Below, in pieces: positions 27,389 through 36,851 of a stretch of DNA of 64,000 nt. The position numbers and the translations under genes are program-made. The stretch lies in the NCBI RefSeq assembly GCF_902500215.1, contig NZ_CABVOU010000033.1, forward strand, positions 248,001 through 312,000, written 5' to 3'. Source of the stretch: Halomonas lysinitropha (GTDB lineage: Bacteria; Pseudomonadota; Gammaproteobacteria; Pseudomonadales; Halomonadaceae). The stretch's first letter is position 1. Every line of letters begins with the position of its first letter. The notes below the pieces were generated by a model. It was given only the letters and a program-made list of their open reading frames with translations. It made no database searches and had not been told where the DNA came from.

Positions 27389-28690
27389 TTATTTCCGAAC
27401 GGCATGGAAATCCAGGAAGTGGGTGGCGCAGGAGATGCAGGGGTCGTAGTTGCGGATCACCATTTCGCCGTGCAGCCGCAGGGCGTCGTCGTCGCGCTCC
27501 AGGCCGAAGCGGGTGAGGCTCGCCGCGAGGTCCTCCTCCATCCGCGCCTGGTTCTGGCTGGTGGGGGGGACGATCCGGGCCTCGGCGACCCGGGCATCGC
27601 CGTCAAGCGCATAGCGATGCCAGAGGATGCCTCGGGGGGCCTCGGTGCAGCCGACGCCGACCCCGCCCCGGACGGGTGTCTCGGCATGGGGCTCGCCGGC
27701 GGGGGCGTAGTCCTCGGTGAGGCGCAGCGCCTCGGCGAGGGCCACATGCATTTCCACCGCCCGGGCCACGATGCTGTGGAACATGTTGCGGCTGGGGAAG
27801 TGGATGCCGAGGTCGTCGAGCCGCTGTCGCAGCGCCTCGGGCAGCCGGTCGAGGTTGTTGTTGAGCCGGGCCAGCGGCCCGACCAGGTAGGGATGGCCGT
27901 CGAGTTGGGCGTGCAGGGCCGTCGAGTGGGGCACCTGGAACTCCCGGAAGCGCTCCTCGAAGTCGGCCGGGGCGATGTCGAGCCCTCGGTCGGAGACAAT
28001 CCGGCCCGCGGTGATGGGGTAGTCACTGGGATGACGCAGCGACACCGAGACGAAGTCCTGGTCGTCCTCGGGGATGGGGAGTCCGGCCGTCCAGGCGATC
28101 AGCTCGCGGGCCTCCTCGAGGCCCGTCACCAGCTGCTGTCGCAGGGCCTGCATGGCCGCCGAGTCGGGGGCATGGAAGAAGCCGCCCGGACAGATGCCGA
28201 CCGGGTGTACCGAACGGCCGCCGAAGGTACGGATGATCGCGTTGCCGAGCCCCTGGAGCCGCAGGCCACGGCGAACCTCGTCCGGGTAGTCCCGGGCCAT
28301 CGCCGGGGCGCTGTCGTAGCCGAGAAAGTCGGGGGCGGCCAGCAAGTGGATGTGCAGACTGTGGCTCTGCAGCCACTCGCCGCAGTACATCACCCGGCGC
28401 ATCGCCTCCACCCAGGGACTGGGCGCGACGCCGAGGATCGACTCGATCGCCGCCACCGCACTCATCTGGTAGGCCACGGGGCAGATGCCGCAGATGCGGG
28501 CCACACTGTCGATCACGTCCTGGCTGCTGCGGCCTTCGAGCAGCTTCTCGAACAGCCGGGGCGGCTCGAAGATGCGCAGCGTCAGCGCCTCGATCCGGCC
28601 GGCCTCGATGCGGATGTCCAGGGCGCCCTCGCCCTCGACCCGTGCCAGGATGGGCACATGGATCTCGCCGGTTCGCGTGTCGTGATTCAT
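27389..28690 (-). CDS. hyhL: group 3b [NiFe] hydrogenase large (alpha) subunit
   Basis: Encodes 433 residues. The two Cys pairs that hold the NiFe(CN)2CO centre are present: RICGICPVAYQ near residue 65 and DPCISCATH near the end. Nine residues (FLDFHAVRK) follow the His and are the expected propeptide cut off by the protease encoded next. The motif versions are those of group 3b, the cytoplasmic NAD(P)-linked bidirectional enzymes also called sulfhydrogenases. It reduces protons or oxidises hydrogen. Its ATG overlaps the stop of the small-subunit gene by four bases. Confidence 0.93.
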   Translation of the reverse strand: MNHDTRTGEIHVPILARVEGEGALDIRIEAGRIEALTLRIFEPPRLFEKLLEGRSSQDVIDSVARICGICPVAYQMSAVAAIESILGVAPSPWVEAMRRVMYCGEWLQSHSLHIHLLAAPDFLGYDSAPAMARDYPDEVRRGLRLQGLGNAIIRTFGGRSVHPVGICPGGFFHAPDSAAMQALRQQLVTGLEEARELIAWTAGLPIPEDDQDFVSVSLRHPSDYPITAGRIVSDRGLDIAPADFEERFREFQVPHSTALHAQLDGHPYLVGPLARLNNNLDRLPEALRQRLDDLGIHFPSRNMFHSIVARAVEMHVALAEALRLTEDYAPAGEPHAETPVRGGVGVGCTEAPRGILWHRYALDGDARVAEARIVPPTSQNQARMEEDLAASLTRFGLERDDDALRLHGEMVIRNYDPCISCATHFLDFHAVRK

Positions 28691-29508
28691 CCCTGCTCCT
28701 CCTCGCTGCCCTGACGCGTGATGACCCGGGCCTGCCAGTCCAGGCCCTCACGCCGGAACGGTTCGGCATGGCCATTGATGAACAGCAGGCGTCGGGCGAC
28801 CTCGTCAGCCGGCATGCCGGTATCGGCCAGGTGGGTGGCCAGTGCCGAGACGTTGGCCTGCACGGCCGGCCCGTAGCAGGCGTAGCAGTCGCGCTGCCAG
28901 CGGGGGCAGATCGCGCCGCAGCCGGTGCTGGTGACCGGCCCCATGCAGGGCTGGCCCTTGGCGACCATCACGCACACCGCCTGCTGGCGCTTGCACTCCA
29001 TGCAGACCGCACTGTGGTCGACCCGGGGCAGGTGGCCGGCCAGCAGCGACTTGGTGGCGCCGAGCACCTGTTCGCCGCTGACCGGGCAGCCCCAGAGCTC
29101 CAGGTCGACCTTGACGCTCTCGGCAATCGGGGTCGAGTCGGCGAGCAGGTCGATATGCTCGGGCTGGGCATAGACCCCGGACACCCACTCGTCGGCGTCG
29201 TGGAGGTTGCGCAGCGCCTGGATGCCGCCGGCGGTGGCGCAGGCGCCGATGGTGACCAGGTAGCGACTGCGCTGGCGGATGCCGTGCAGGCGCGCGGCGT
29301 CCTGGGAGGTGGCCACGCTGCCCTCGACGAAGGCGATGTCGACCTCGGCTTCCTCGTCGATCGGCCCGGCCTCGGCGAAGTGCAGGATGTCGACGGTCTC
29401 GGCCAGGGCCAGCAGGGGCTCGCCCAGGTTGAGGAAGGCCAGCTGGCAGCCGTCGCAGGAGCTGAACTTGTGCACGGCGATGCGTGGGCGGCGGGTCGCG
29501 GTGGTCAT
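28687..29508 (-). CDS. hyhS: group 3b [NiFe] hydrogenase small (delta) subunit
   Basis: Encodes 273 residues. Cys residues for the proximal [4Fe-4S] cluster appear in SSCDGCQLAFL, TIGACATAGG and LWGCPVSGEQ. A Cys-rich C-terminal part (VCMECKRQQAVC, GQPCMGPVTSTGCGAICP, CYACYGP) supplies the medial and distal clusters that wire the active site to the beta and gamma subunits. There is no Tat signal, so the enzyme stays in the cytoplasm. It starts two bases after the gamma-subunit stop and overlaps hyhL by four bases. Confidence 0.93.
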   Translation of the reverse strand: MTTATRRPRIAVHKFSSCDGCQLAFLNLGEPLLALAETVDILHFAEAGPIDEEAEVDIAFVEGSVATSQDAARLHGIRQRSRYLVTIGACATAGGIQALRNLHDADEWVSGVYAQPEHIDLLADSTPIAESVKVDLELWGCPVSGEQVLGATKSLLAGHLPRVDHSAVCMECKRQQAVCVMVAKGQPCMGPVTSTGCGAICPRWQRDCYACYGPAVQANVSALATHLADTGMPADEVARRLLFINGHAEPFRREGLDWQARVITRQGSEEEQG

Positions 29509-29510
29509 GG

Positions 29511-30344
29511 TCAGACTCCCCTGTGCGACAGGTAGGGCGCCAGCTCCCGGCAGGTGAAGACCGGGCCGTCACGGCACACGAACTTGGGCCCCAGCTGGCA
29601 GCGGCCGCAGGAGCCGATGGCGCAGTGCATGTTGCGCTCCATGCTGAGCCAGATCCGCGCTTCTGGCACCTCGCGCTCGCGCATCGCCCTGATCACCGCC
29701 CGCATCATGCCCTCCGGTCCGCAGATGAAGATCGAACAGCGCGCCGGGTCGAAGTCGATGCGCTCGAAGAACTGGGTCACCGGGCCGGTATGCCAGGGCC
29801 AGAAGGTATCGCCGGTGTCGGCGGTCAAGTAGACCTCGACGTCCGGGTGCCGGCGCCAGGCGTCGTAGCGATCGCGCCAGATCAGGTCGTTGGAGTGCTT
29901 GACTCCCTGGATGATATGCAGGCGGCCGTAGCGTCCACGCCGGTGCAGCACGTACTCGATCAGCGACACCGAGGGGGCGCAGCCCAGGCCACCGGTGACG
30001 ATCACCAGGTCGGTACCCTCGGCCTCCTCCGTGGGCCAGCCGCGACCGTAGGGGCCGCGCAGGCCGAGCCGGTCGCCGACCTCGAGCCGCCCCAGGTTGC
30101 GGGTGACAGAGCCGACCTTGCGGATGGTGTGGTCGATCATCTCCCGCTCGTCGGGGTCGGAGACGATGGAGATCGGGACCTCGCCCATGCCCGGCAGGCA
30201 GAGCATGTTGAACTGGCCCATCGCGAAGCGGTAGGCGGCCTGCACCTCGGGGTCGGTGAAGCGAAGCTGCAGGCTGAACATGTCCGGGGACTCGTCCCTG
30301 CGGCCGACCACTTCGGCCTCGGAAGGTACCAGTGGGCTCATCAT
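29511..30344 (-). CDS. hyhG: hydrogenase gamma subunit, FAD/NAD(P)-binding reductase
   Basis: Encodes 277 residues from the ATG at 30344 (GGGGAGGA just upstream; four-base overlap with the beta-subunit gene). It is a ferredoxin-NADP-reductase-type protein: FAD domain (about 1-100, with PISIVSDP), NAD(P) domain (IVTGGLGCAPSVSLIEYV, FICGPEGMMRAV) and a C-terminal [2Fe-2S] site (CAIGSCGRCQLGPKFVC...C). It passes electrons between NAD(P)H and the iron-sulphur chain of the hydrogenase. Such subunits occur in all group 3b enzymes. Confidence 0.92.
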   Translation of the reverse strand: MMSPLVPSEAEVVGRRDESPDMFSLQLRFTDPEVQAAYRFAMGQFNMLCLPGMGEVPISIVSDPDEREMIDHTIRKVGSVTRNLGRLEVGDRLGLRGPYGRGWPTEEAEGTDLVIVTGGLGCAPSVSLIEYVLHRRGRYGRLHIIQGVKHSNDLIWRDRYDAWRRHPDVEVYLTADTGDTFWPWHTGPVTQFFERIDFDPARCSIFICGPEGMMRAVIRAMREREVPEARIWLSMERNMHCAIGSCGRCQLGPKFVCRDGPVFTCRELAPYLSHRGV

Positions 30345-31483
30345 GCCGGGTCCTCCCCGTCGGGTGCCTTGGGAGCCACGTCCTCGGGCGCTATGGAAAG
30401 CGCGGCCAGCTCCTCGGTCACGTCGATGCCCACCGGGCACCAGGCGATGCAGCGGCCGCAGCCCACGCAGCCGCTGCGGCCGTACTGCTCCACCCAGGTG
30501 CCGAACTTGTGGGTCAGCCACTGGCGATAGCGCTGGGGCCGCTCGGCCCGGATGACGGTGCCGTGGATGTAGCTGTGGTCGGGGTCGAAGCAGCTGCCCC
30601 ACTGCCGGCCGTGGCTAGCCGTCTGGCCGTCCAGGGAGAGTTCGTCGACGTGGGTCTGGCAGAAGCAGGTGGGGCAGACCGCGGTGCAGTTGCCGCAGGT
30701 CAGGCAGCGGTCGTTGAGGCTCTGCCAGTGGGGGTGGGCCACTGCCGCCTGCAGCATCTCCGGCAGCGAGGCGTCGGGCAGGCCGCGCGTCTGCTGGCGG
30801 GTGGCACGCTCGACCCCGGCCTCCACCTGCTCGAGCTGGTCATGGCTGGCCAGGGTCGTCTCCAGGGTGTCGAGGATGGCCTGGCCCTCCTGGGTGTGAG
30901 CCTCCACCACGAAGCCGTCGTCGAGTTCCGAGAGCGCCAGGTCGAAGCCGTGCTGTGCCCGCGGACCATCCCCGGTGGCGGTGCAGAAGCAGGTGGCGGC
31001 AGAGCGCATGCAGTTGACGGCGACCAGGAAGAGGTTCTGGCGTCGCTCGCGGTAGTGCGGGTCCGGATGGGGGTCATGCAGGAAGTGGCGGTCATGGACC
31101 GCCAGCGCCGCGAGGTCGCAGGCGCGTACGCCGATGACCGCTGTCGGCTGGGCCTCGGGGGGCTGCTCGCGGAACACCAGGCGGCCATCGGGCTGGCGCT
31201 CGCTTCGCCACAGGGTCTCGCGAGGGGCAAAGGTCAGCGGCTTGATTGCCTGGGGGCCCATGGCCCAGTCGAAGACGCGGCCGGAGTCGGTGCGCTCGAG
31301 TCGGTAGTGGCCGGGGGCCTGGTCATCGATGATCCCGACAGGCAGCTGCTCCACCGTCGCGAGGGGCTCGAAGAGGATGGCATGGTCGCGCACCCGGGGC
31401 CCGATGACCTCATAGCCCGCCTCCACCAGCCGGTCGATGAGTGACTGGAGGCGCTCGCGGGCGAGAAAGTGGCGTACCTTCAT
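30341..31483 (-). CDS. hyhB: hydrogenase beta subunit, 4Fe-4S dicluster protein
   Basis: Encodes 380 residues. The N-terminal ~230 residues are the domain shared by hydrogenase beta subunits and anaerobic sulphite reductase A. Two ferredoxin-type [4Fe-4S] motifs lie in the C-terminal part: CLTCGNCTAVCP and CVGCGRCIAWCP. The subunit relays electrons between the small subunit and the flavin subunit and is the reason such enzymes can also reduce sulphur compounds. AAGGGG precedes the ATG. It follows hypE by 48 bases. Confidence 0.92.
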   Translation of the reverse strand: MKVRHFLARERLQSLIDRLVEAGYEVIGPRVRDHAILFEPLATVEQLPVGIIDDQAPGHYRLERTDSGRVFDWAMGPQAIKPLTFAPRETLWRSERQPDGRLVFREQPPEAQPTAVIGVRACDLAALAVHDRHFLHDPHPDPHYRERRQNLFLVAVNCMRSAATCFCTATGDGPRAQHGFDLALSELDDGFVVEAHTQEGQAILDTLETTLASHDQLEQVEAGVERATRQQTRGLPDASLPEMLQAAVAHPHWQSLNDRCLTCGNCTAVCPTCFCQTHVDELSLDGQTASHGRQWGSCFDPDHSYIHGTVIRAERPQRYRQWLTHKFGTWVEQYGRSGCVGCGRCIAWCPVGIDVTEELAALSIAPEDVAPKAPDGEDPA

Positions 31484-31531
31484 GGTGGCGTTCCCCTTGA
31501 ACGATCGTCAGGTGGCCGGTGCCGCCGGGGC

Positions 31532-32560
31532 TCAGCAGATGCGCGGCAGCGGGTCGTCCTCGAGCTCCTGCAGGAGGCGCTCGCCGCCCCACTCGTTGAC
31601 CAGCAGCAACCGGTCGTGGTGCGGGTCGAGCGTGCCGACCCGCTGTGCCCCTCCGCCCTGCGGGAGCGCCTGCCAGCGGCGCAGGGCCTCGTCGGCCTGC
31701 TCCTCGGCCACGATGGCGACCACCCGCCCCTCGCAGGCGAGATAGAGGGGGTCATAGCCCAGCATGTCGCAGACGCTGCGCACGCTGCCGCGGATCGGCA
31801 GACGTGGCTCCTCGAGCGTCACGCCGAGCCCCGTGGCCTGGATCACCTCGTGCAGCACCGTCGCCAGGCCGCCGCGGGTCGGATCGCGCATGAAGCGCAG
31901 GCCGGGCATCGTCAACAGGGCCTGGGTCAGGGGCAGCACGCTGGCGCTGTCGGAGGCCAGGCTGCCGCTCAGGCCGAACTCCTCGCGGGCCAGCATCACG
32001 GCAATGCCGTGGTCGCCCAGCGGCCCGCTGACCAGCACCGCATCCCCCGCACGAATGTCGCGGGTGCCGAGGGCCAGCCCGAGGGGCCGCGTACCGATCC
32101 CCGACACGCCGAAGTAGAGCCCGCCACACAGTCCGCGCGGCAGGACCTTGGTGTCGCCGGCCACCACCTGGACATCGCAGGCCCGAGCGGCCTTGGCCAG
32201 GCTGACGACGATTCGCTCGAGCTCGTCGAGCGGCAGCCCCTCCTCGAGGAAGGCGTTGAGGCTCAGGTAGCGCGGGGTCGCGCCGCAGACGGCGAGGTCA
32301 TTGACGGTGCCGTGCACCGCCAGGCTGCCGATGTCGCCCCCGGCGAAGAACAGCGGCTGCACGGTGACCCCGTCGCTGGTGAAGACCAGCTCGTGGTCGC
32401 CGTCCGGGAAGGGGGGCAGGATGGCGGCATCGGCCAGCGGTGCCAGCCAGGGGTTGCCCAGCTGGCGGACAAACACCGCATCGATCAGCTGGCGCATGAG
32501 GCGCCCGCCGTTGCCGTGGGCCAGGGTGACGGTGGACGAATCGGGACCGGGTTGGGTCAC
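31532..32560 (-). CDS. hypE: hydrogenase maturation factor HypE
   Basis: Encodes 342 residues and ends in the diagnostic PRIC, whose last Cys receives the carbamoyl group from HypF and is dehydrated to the cyanide ligand. An N-terminal GNGGRLMRQLIDAVF and the AIR-synthase-like ATP-binding fold (GDTKVLPRGLCGGLYFG) are visible. The start is a GTG that directly follows the hypDF stop codon, with GGAGG inside the hypDF end. Working partner of the fused HypDF protein. Confidence 0.95.
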   Translation of the reverse strand: MTQPGPDSSTVTLAHGNGGRLMRQLIDAVFVRQLGNPWLAPLADAAILPPFPDGDHELVFTSDGVTVQPLFFAGGDIGSLAVHGTVNDLAVCGATPRYLSLNAFLEEGLPLDELERIVVSLAKAARACDVQVVAGDTKVLPRGLCGGLYFGVSGIGTRPLGLALGTRDIRAGDAVLVSGPLGDHGIAVMLAREEFGLSGSLASDSASVLPLTQALLTMPGLRFMRDPTRGGLATVLHEVIQATGLGVTLEEPRLPIRGSVRSVCDMLGYDPLYLACEGRVVAIVAEEQADEALRRWQALPQGGGAQRVGTLDPHHDRLLLVNEWGGERLLQELEDDPLPRIC

Positions 32561-35500
32561 TCACTCCTCCTCGTGCCGTGACAGTCGGGCCAGGCACTCC
32601 ATGACCTGGCCGACGCTGATGGCGGCGTCGTTGCAGGGCAGCCGCTCGTGCAGAAGCACCCTGAAGCCATCCTCCTCCAGGGCTGCCACGGCCGCCTCGG
32701 TCAGCCGGCGGTTCTGGAACACGCCGCCGGTCAGGCCGAGGGTCTCCACCCCAGTCGCATCCCGAGCCGCCCCCGCCTGCCGGCATAGCACCCGGACCAG
32801 GGTGGCATGGAAGTCCGCGGCGCGCCGTTCCGGGCCGAGACGCGCGTCATGGAGGTGACGGATCAGCGGGCGCCAGTCACAGCGTAGCACCCCGTCCGGG
32901 TCGCGTTGGTGGGGAAGCTCGAGGCCCTGGCCGTCGCCCTTGGCCAGGGCCTCGAGCCGCATGGCGGCCTGGGCCTCGTGGCTGACCCGGGGCATCGGGA
33001 CCAGCAGGGCCGCGGCGGCATCGAACAGCCGGCCCACGGCGGAACAGGCGGGGGCGTTGAGGCGTCGCTCCCAGGCCGCTCGCAGCAGGGCCAGCGCCTC
33101 GTCGGTGCCTTCGGCGACCGGCCCCTCGAGGCCGCTCTGCCAGCCCTGGGTGGCGGCCAGGCGCCAGGGCTCCCGGATGGCCGCCTCCCCGCCGGGCAGG
33201 GCAAAGGGCGCGAACGAGGCATGGCGCCGCCAGCGCCCGGGTCGGCCGAGCAGCGCCTCGCCGCCCCACAGGCTGCCGTCGGGGCCCAGCCCGGTGCCAT
33301 CCCAGGTGAACACCAGGGTCGGCTCCCGGAAGCGGCCATGCTCCCCGCATAGGGCGGCGGCATGGGCGTGGTGGTGGGCGACCTCCCGGCACGCCAGGCC
33401 GCTGTCGCGGGCCCAGCGAGTGCTGTGGTAGCCGGGGTGGGCATCATGCAGGACGAGCTCGGGGCGCACGCCATACAGCCCGGGCAGGGTCTCGATCTGC
33501 CGCGCGAAGGCCTGCTGGGTGCGTAATGCCGACAGCTCGCCGATGTGCGGCGACAGCACCAGCCGCGCCTCCCAGGCGAGGCAGACCGTGCTCTTCTGCT
33601 GGGCGCCCACGGCGAGCAGGGTCCGGGGCAGGCGCCAGGGCAACTCGAGTTCCAGGGGAGCGGCGCCCCGCCCCAGTCGCAGCGGGCGGGCCCTGCCGGC
33701 GATGGGCCGGCGGATGCCGTCATCCACGGGGCGCAGGATGGGGCGGTCATGGTGCAGGAAGGCATCGGCTACCCGGCCCAGGCGCTGCGCCGCCATGGCC
33801 CGGTCGGCGATGATCGGCTCGCCCCCGAGGTTGGCCGAGGTGGCGACCAGCGGGCGCGCCAGGGCCTCCAGCAGCAGGTGGTGCAGGGGCGCATAGGGCA
33901 GCAGCATGCCGACCTCGTCGAGCCCGGGGGCGAGGCCCGCCTCGAGGCCGTGGTTGGCGCGCAGCGGGAGCAGCACCACCGGCCGCTCGTCGGCGAGCAG
34001 GGCCTCGGCGGCCGCCGGGTCCAGCCGGGCATGCCGGCGCACGGCCCCCAGGCCGTCCTCGCCCTGCCACGGGACCATCACGGCGAAGGGCTTGTGTGGC
34101 CGATGCTTGCGCTCGCGCAGGGTCGCCAGCGCTGCCGGGTTGCCGGCATCGGCCATCAGGTGGTAGCCACCGACTCCCTTCACGGCCACGATCCGGCCAT
34201 CGGCCAGTGCGGCGATGGCGGCCTCGAGGGCCTCCCGCGGGTCCGACAGCGTTCTCTTGCCTTGCACGAATTCCAGCCGTGGTCCGCACTGCGGACAGCC
34301 GATCGACTGGGCATGGAAGCGTCGGCTGTGCGGGTCGTCGTATTCCCGCCGGCACTCGGGGCAGAGCGGAAAGGCCTTGAGGCTGGTGCGCGCCCGATCG
34401 TAGGGCAGCCGTTCGATCACGCTGTAGCGCGGGCCGCACTGGTCGCAGTGGGTGAAGGGGTAGCCATGGTGGCGGTCCTGCGGATCGTGTATCTCCGCCA
34501 GGCAGGCCGGGCACACCGGGCTGTCCAGTGGCAGCTGGATCGCACCGCCCGGGTCGCCGTCGCTGGGCTGGATCACGAACGGTCGGGCCGCGTTCGGTCG
34601 AGCCGCGTCTGGCGGGCCCAGCGTCGCCGGGATCGTCTCGCGGCGAGCGAGGCGCGGGCGTGCCAGCCGCGGCGCCTCGGCGAGCAGGGCCCGCTCGAAG
34701 GCGTCCAGGCGGTCGGCGCTTCCCTGGGCCTCGATCACCACCTTGCCGCCGCTGTTGCGAACCTGGCCCGCGAGTTCCAGCCGGCTGGCCAGCCGCTGGA
34801 CGAAGGGCCGGAAGCCCACGCCCTGGACCACCCCGGCCAGCACCCAGCGTTGCGCTTCCTGGTCGGGGGCTCTCTCGATCGGGGCTGTCTCACCAGGGGC
34901 AGCGTCGACCGGGGTGGCGGCGATCCGACCGCTGGACGCTTCATGGGTCGGCGGGACACCGTGGCTCCACCAGATCCGGCAGGCGCCCTCCTCGGAGACC
35001 ATGCAGGGCCCCACCGGGCTCTCAGGCCGGCAGGCACTGCCGTAGAGCCGGCACTGCGGGGGGCGGATGCGCCCCAGCACGACCTCGGCGCAGTCGCAGC
35101 CGGGCGGCATCTCGCCGCGTCGCGCGTAGGCGGCCTCGAACACCCCGGGGAAGTGTCGACGGGCATCGCGCTCGGTCAGGGTCGCCGCGCAGCCGTAGCC
35201 GGAGTCGGGCAGGGGGCCGATGCCGCGCCACTCGGCGTCGGTGATCTCGAACAGCGCGCCCATCAGCGCCTGGGCCCGTCGGTTGCCGGCGGCGGTGACG
35301 CACTGCGGGTAGGCGTTGTCGAGCCGCGGGGCCCGGTCGAGCGCCTGCCGGAGTACCGCATGCAGGCCCGCCAGGATCAGGCCGGGGGTGAAGCCGGCCA
35401 CGGCGGTGGGCAGGCCATGCGCCTCGGCCACGAAACGCCACTGCTCGGCGCCCATGATGGTCGCTACATGCCCCGGGGCGATCAGCGCATCGAAGCCCGG

Positions 35501-36046
35501 CGCGCCGTCCGCGAGCAGGTGGGCGATGGCCGGCCAGGTCTGGCGGGCGCTGAGCAGTAGCAGCAGGTTGTCCGGCAGGTCCGTGCGGGAGAAGAGGGCG
35601 GCGATCGGCGCCGTGGTCGTCTCGAAGCCGGCGGCGAAGAAGACCACTCGTTTTCCGGGATGCTGGCGGGCCAGCGTCAGCACCTCGCCGGGTGAGGCGA
35701 CCGGGACCACCCGGCCGCCGAGGGCGCGGGCGGCCTGCAGGGAGCGCGGCTCCCGCCGGGGGGCATTGCAGGGCACGCGCACCATGTCGCCGAAGGTGGC
35801 GACGATGACGTCGTCCGCGAGGCTCAGGGCCACCGCGGCATGGATGTCCTCCTCGGGGCAGACGCAGACGGGGCAGCCCGGCCCGGGAATCAGCTCCAGG
35901 TAGTCGGGCAGCACCTTGCGCAGGCCGGCATGGGTGATGGTGCGCTCGTGGCCGCCGCAGACGTTCAGGATCCGCAAGCGACCCGATGCCGGTCGGGGCA
36001 GGGCGCGTATCCGCTCCAGCCACTCGCCGGGGGTGGGGAGCGCCAT
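32561..36046 (-). CDS. hypDF: HypD-HypF fusion, hydrogenase maturation factor
   Basis: One unbroken frame of 1161 residues joins two normally separate proteins. Residues 1-~360 are HypD, with CGGHE (30-34), PGCPVCVC (57-63) and the C-terminal Cys set C317, C319, C332, C339, C348, C356 for the [4Fe-4S] cluster and Fe(CN)2CO assembly. Residues ~361-399 are a low-complexity linker. Residues 400-1161 are HypF: acylphosphatase (AGVVQGVGFRPF), zinc fingers (C512/C515, C534/C537, C562/C565, C584/C587), a YrdC carbamoyl-adenylate domain and a Kae1-like carbamoyl-transferase domain with HHHAHAAAL. HypF makes cyanide precursors from carbamoyl phosphate; HypD is where the iron centre is built. All key residues look intact. 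Confidence 0.93.
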   Translation of the reverse strand: MALPTPGEWLERIRALPRPASGRLRILNVCGGHERTITHAGLRKVLPDYLELIPGPGCPVCVCPEEDIHAAVALSLADDVIVATFGDMVRVPCNAPRREPRSLQAARALGGRVVPVASPGEVLTLARQHPGKRVVFFAAGFETTTAPIAALFSRTDLPDNLLLLLSARQTWPAIAHLLADGAPGFDALIAPGHVATIMGAEQWRFVAEAHGLPTAVAGFTPGLILAGLHAVLRQALDRAPRLDNAYPQCVTAAGNRRAQALMGALFEITDAEWRGIGPLPDSGYGCAATLTERDARRHFPGVFEAAYARRGEMPPGCDCAEVVLGRIRPPQCRLYGSACRPESPVGPCMVSEEGACRIWWSHGVPPTHEASSGRIAATPVDAAPGETAPIERAPDQEAQRWVLAGVVQGVGFRPFVQRLASRLELAGQVRNSGGKVVIEAQGSADRLDAFERALLAEAPRLARPRLARRETIPATLGPPDAARPNAARPFVIQPSDGDPGGAIQLPLDSPVCPACLAEIHDPQDRHHGYPFTHCDQCGPRYSVIERLPYDRARTSLKAFPLCPECRREYDDPHSRRFHAQSIGCPQCGPRLEFVQGKRTLSDPREALEAAIAALADGRIVAVKGVGGYHLMADAGNPAALATLRERKHRPHKPFAVMVPWQGEDGLGAVRRHARLDPAAAEALLADERPVVLLPLRANHGLEAGLAPGLDEVGMLLPYAPLHHLLLEALARPLVATSANLGGEPIIADRAMAAQRLGRVADAFLHHDRPILRPVDDGIRRPIAGRARPLRLGRGAAPLELELPWRLPRTLLAVGAQQKSTVCLAWEARLVLSPHIGELSALRTQQAFARQIETLPGLYGVRPELVLHDAHPGYHSTRWARDSGLACREVAHHHAHAAALCGEHGRFREPTLVFTWDGTGLGPDGSLWGGEALLGRPGRWRRHASFAPFALPGGEAAIREPWRLAATQGWQSGLEGPVAEGTDEALALLRAAWERRLNAPACSAVGRLFDAAAALLVPMPRVSHEAQAAMRLEALAKGDGQGLELPHQRDPDGVLRCDWRPLIRHLHDARLGPERRAADFHATLVRVLCRQAGAARDATGVETLGLTGGVFQNRRLTEAAVAALEEDGFRVLLHERLPCNDAAISVGQVMECLARLSRHEEE

Positions 36047-36049
36047 GGC

Positions 36050-36838
36050 TCAGGCGAGGCCTCGGGGGCGCGACAGCAGGCACGCCCCCTCGGCGGGAGG
36101 CGCCGGGTGGAAGGCCGGGCGGCGCCGCTCGGCCAGCCCCGTCTCGAGCCATTCGAGCCAGGCGTCGAGCGGTCCCGAGCGGCTGCTCAGCGCCATCACC
36201 GGGGCGGCAGAGGCGAGCCGGTGCATGTGCGCCGCCACGGCGTCGACGTCGAAGTCGTCGAGGACCGGCAGCAGGTCGGTCTTGGTGATCAGCACCAGGT
36301 CGCTGGCGCGGAACATGACCGGATACTTGAGCGGCTTGTCGTCGCCCTCCGGAGTCGAGAGCAGGGTGACGTTGGCATGCTGGCCGAGGTCGAAGCTCGC
36401 GGGGCAGACCAGGTTGCCGACGTTCTCGATGAACAGGAGGTCCAGGGCGTCCAGCGGCAGCGCGCGGGCCGCGCGGTGCACCATGGCGGCATCCAGGTGG
36501 CAGGCGCTGCCGGTGGTGATCTGGACCGCGGGCACACCCCTGGCCCGGATGCGCCGGGCGTCGTTCTCGGTTTCCAGATCGCCCTCGATCACCGCCAGGC
36601 GGTAGCCGTCGCCCAGCGCCTCGATGGTGGCCTCCAGCAGACGGGTCTTGCCGGCGCCGGGCGAGGACATCAGGTTGACGACCAGCACCCCGGCGCGGTC
36701 GAAGTGCTCGCGATTATGACGCGCGACCTCGTCATTGTGGGCCTTCAGGCCCTCGAGGACCTCCACGGTATGGACGTCGTGCTCGTTCGAGGCGTGCTGC
36801 AGGTGATCGGGAAGGGCGCAGCCACAGGTCTGGCACAC
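36050..36838 (-). CDS. hypB: hydrogenase nickel incorporation GTPase HypB
   Basis: Encodes 262 residues. The N-terminal CQTCGC is the high-affinity nickel site, SSPGAGKT is the P-loop, and the GTPase core includes LITKTDLLP. The poly-His stretch found in some HypB proteins is absent. HypB with HypA inserts nickel into the large subunit after the iron centre is in place. The stop is three bases from the hypDF start, in the middle of the operon. Confidence 0.95.
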   Translation of the reverse strand: MCQTCGCALPDHLQHASNEHDVHTVEVLEGLKAHNDEVARHNREHFDRAGVLVVNLMSSPGAGKTRLLEATIEALGDGYRLAVIEGDLETENDARRIRARGVPAVQITTGSACHLDAAMVHRAARALPLDALDLLFIENVGNLVCPASFDLGQHANVTLLSTPEGDDKPLKYPVMFRASDLVLITKTDLLPVLDDFDVDAVAAHMHRLASAAPVMALSSRSGPLDAWLEWLETGLAERRRPAFHPAPPAEGACLLSRPRGLA

Positions 36839-36851
36839 GATGAGGCTCCTG

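Noticed and set aside
27365-28714. 449-codon open frame on the plus strand
   Set aside because: Antisense to the hydrogenase large subunit, which carries both metal-binding motifs.
33545-35560. 671-codon open frame on the plus strand
   Set aside because: It is antisense to hypDF, an artefact of high GC at third positions. It has no motif, while the minus strand encodes complete HypD and HypF.
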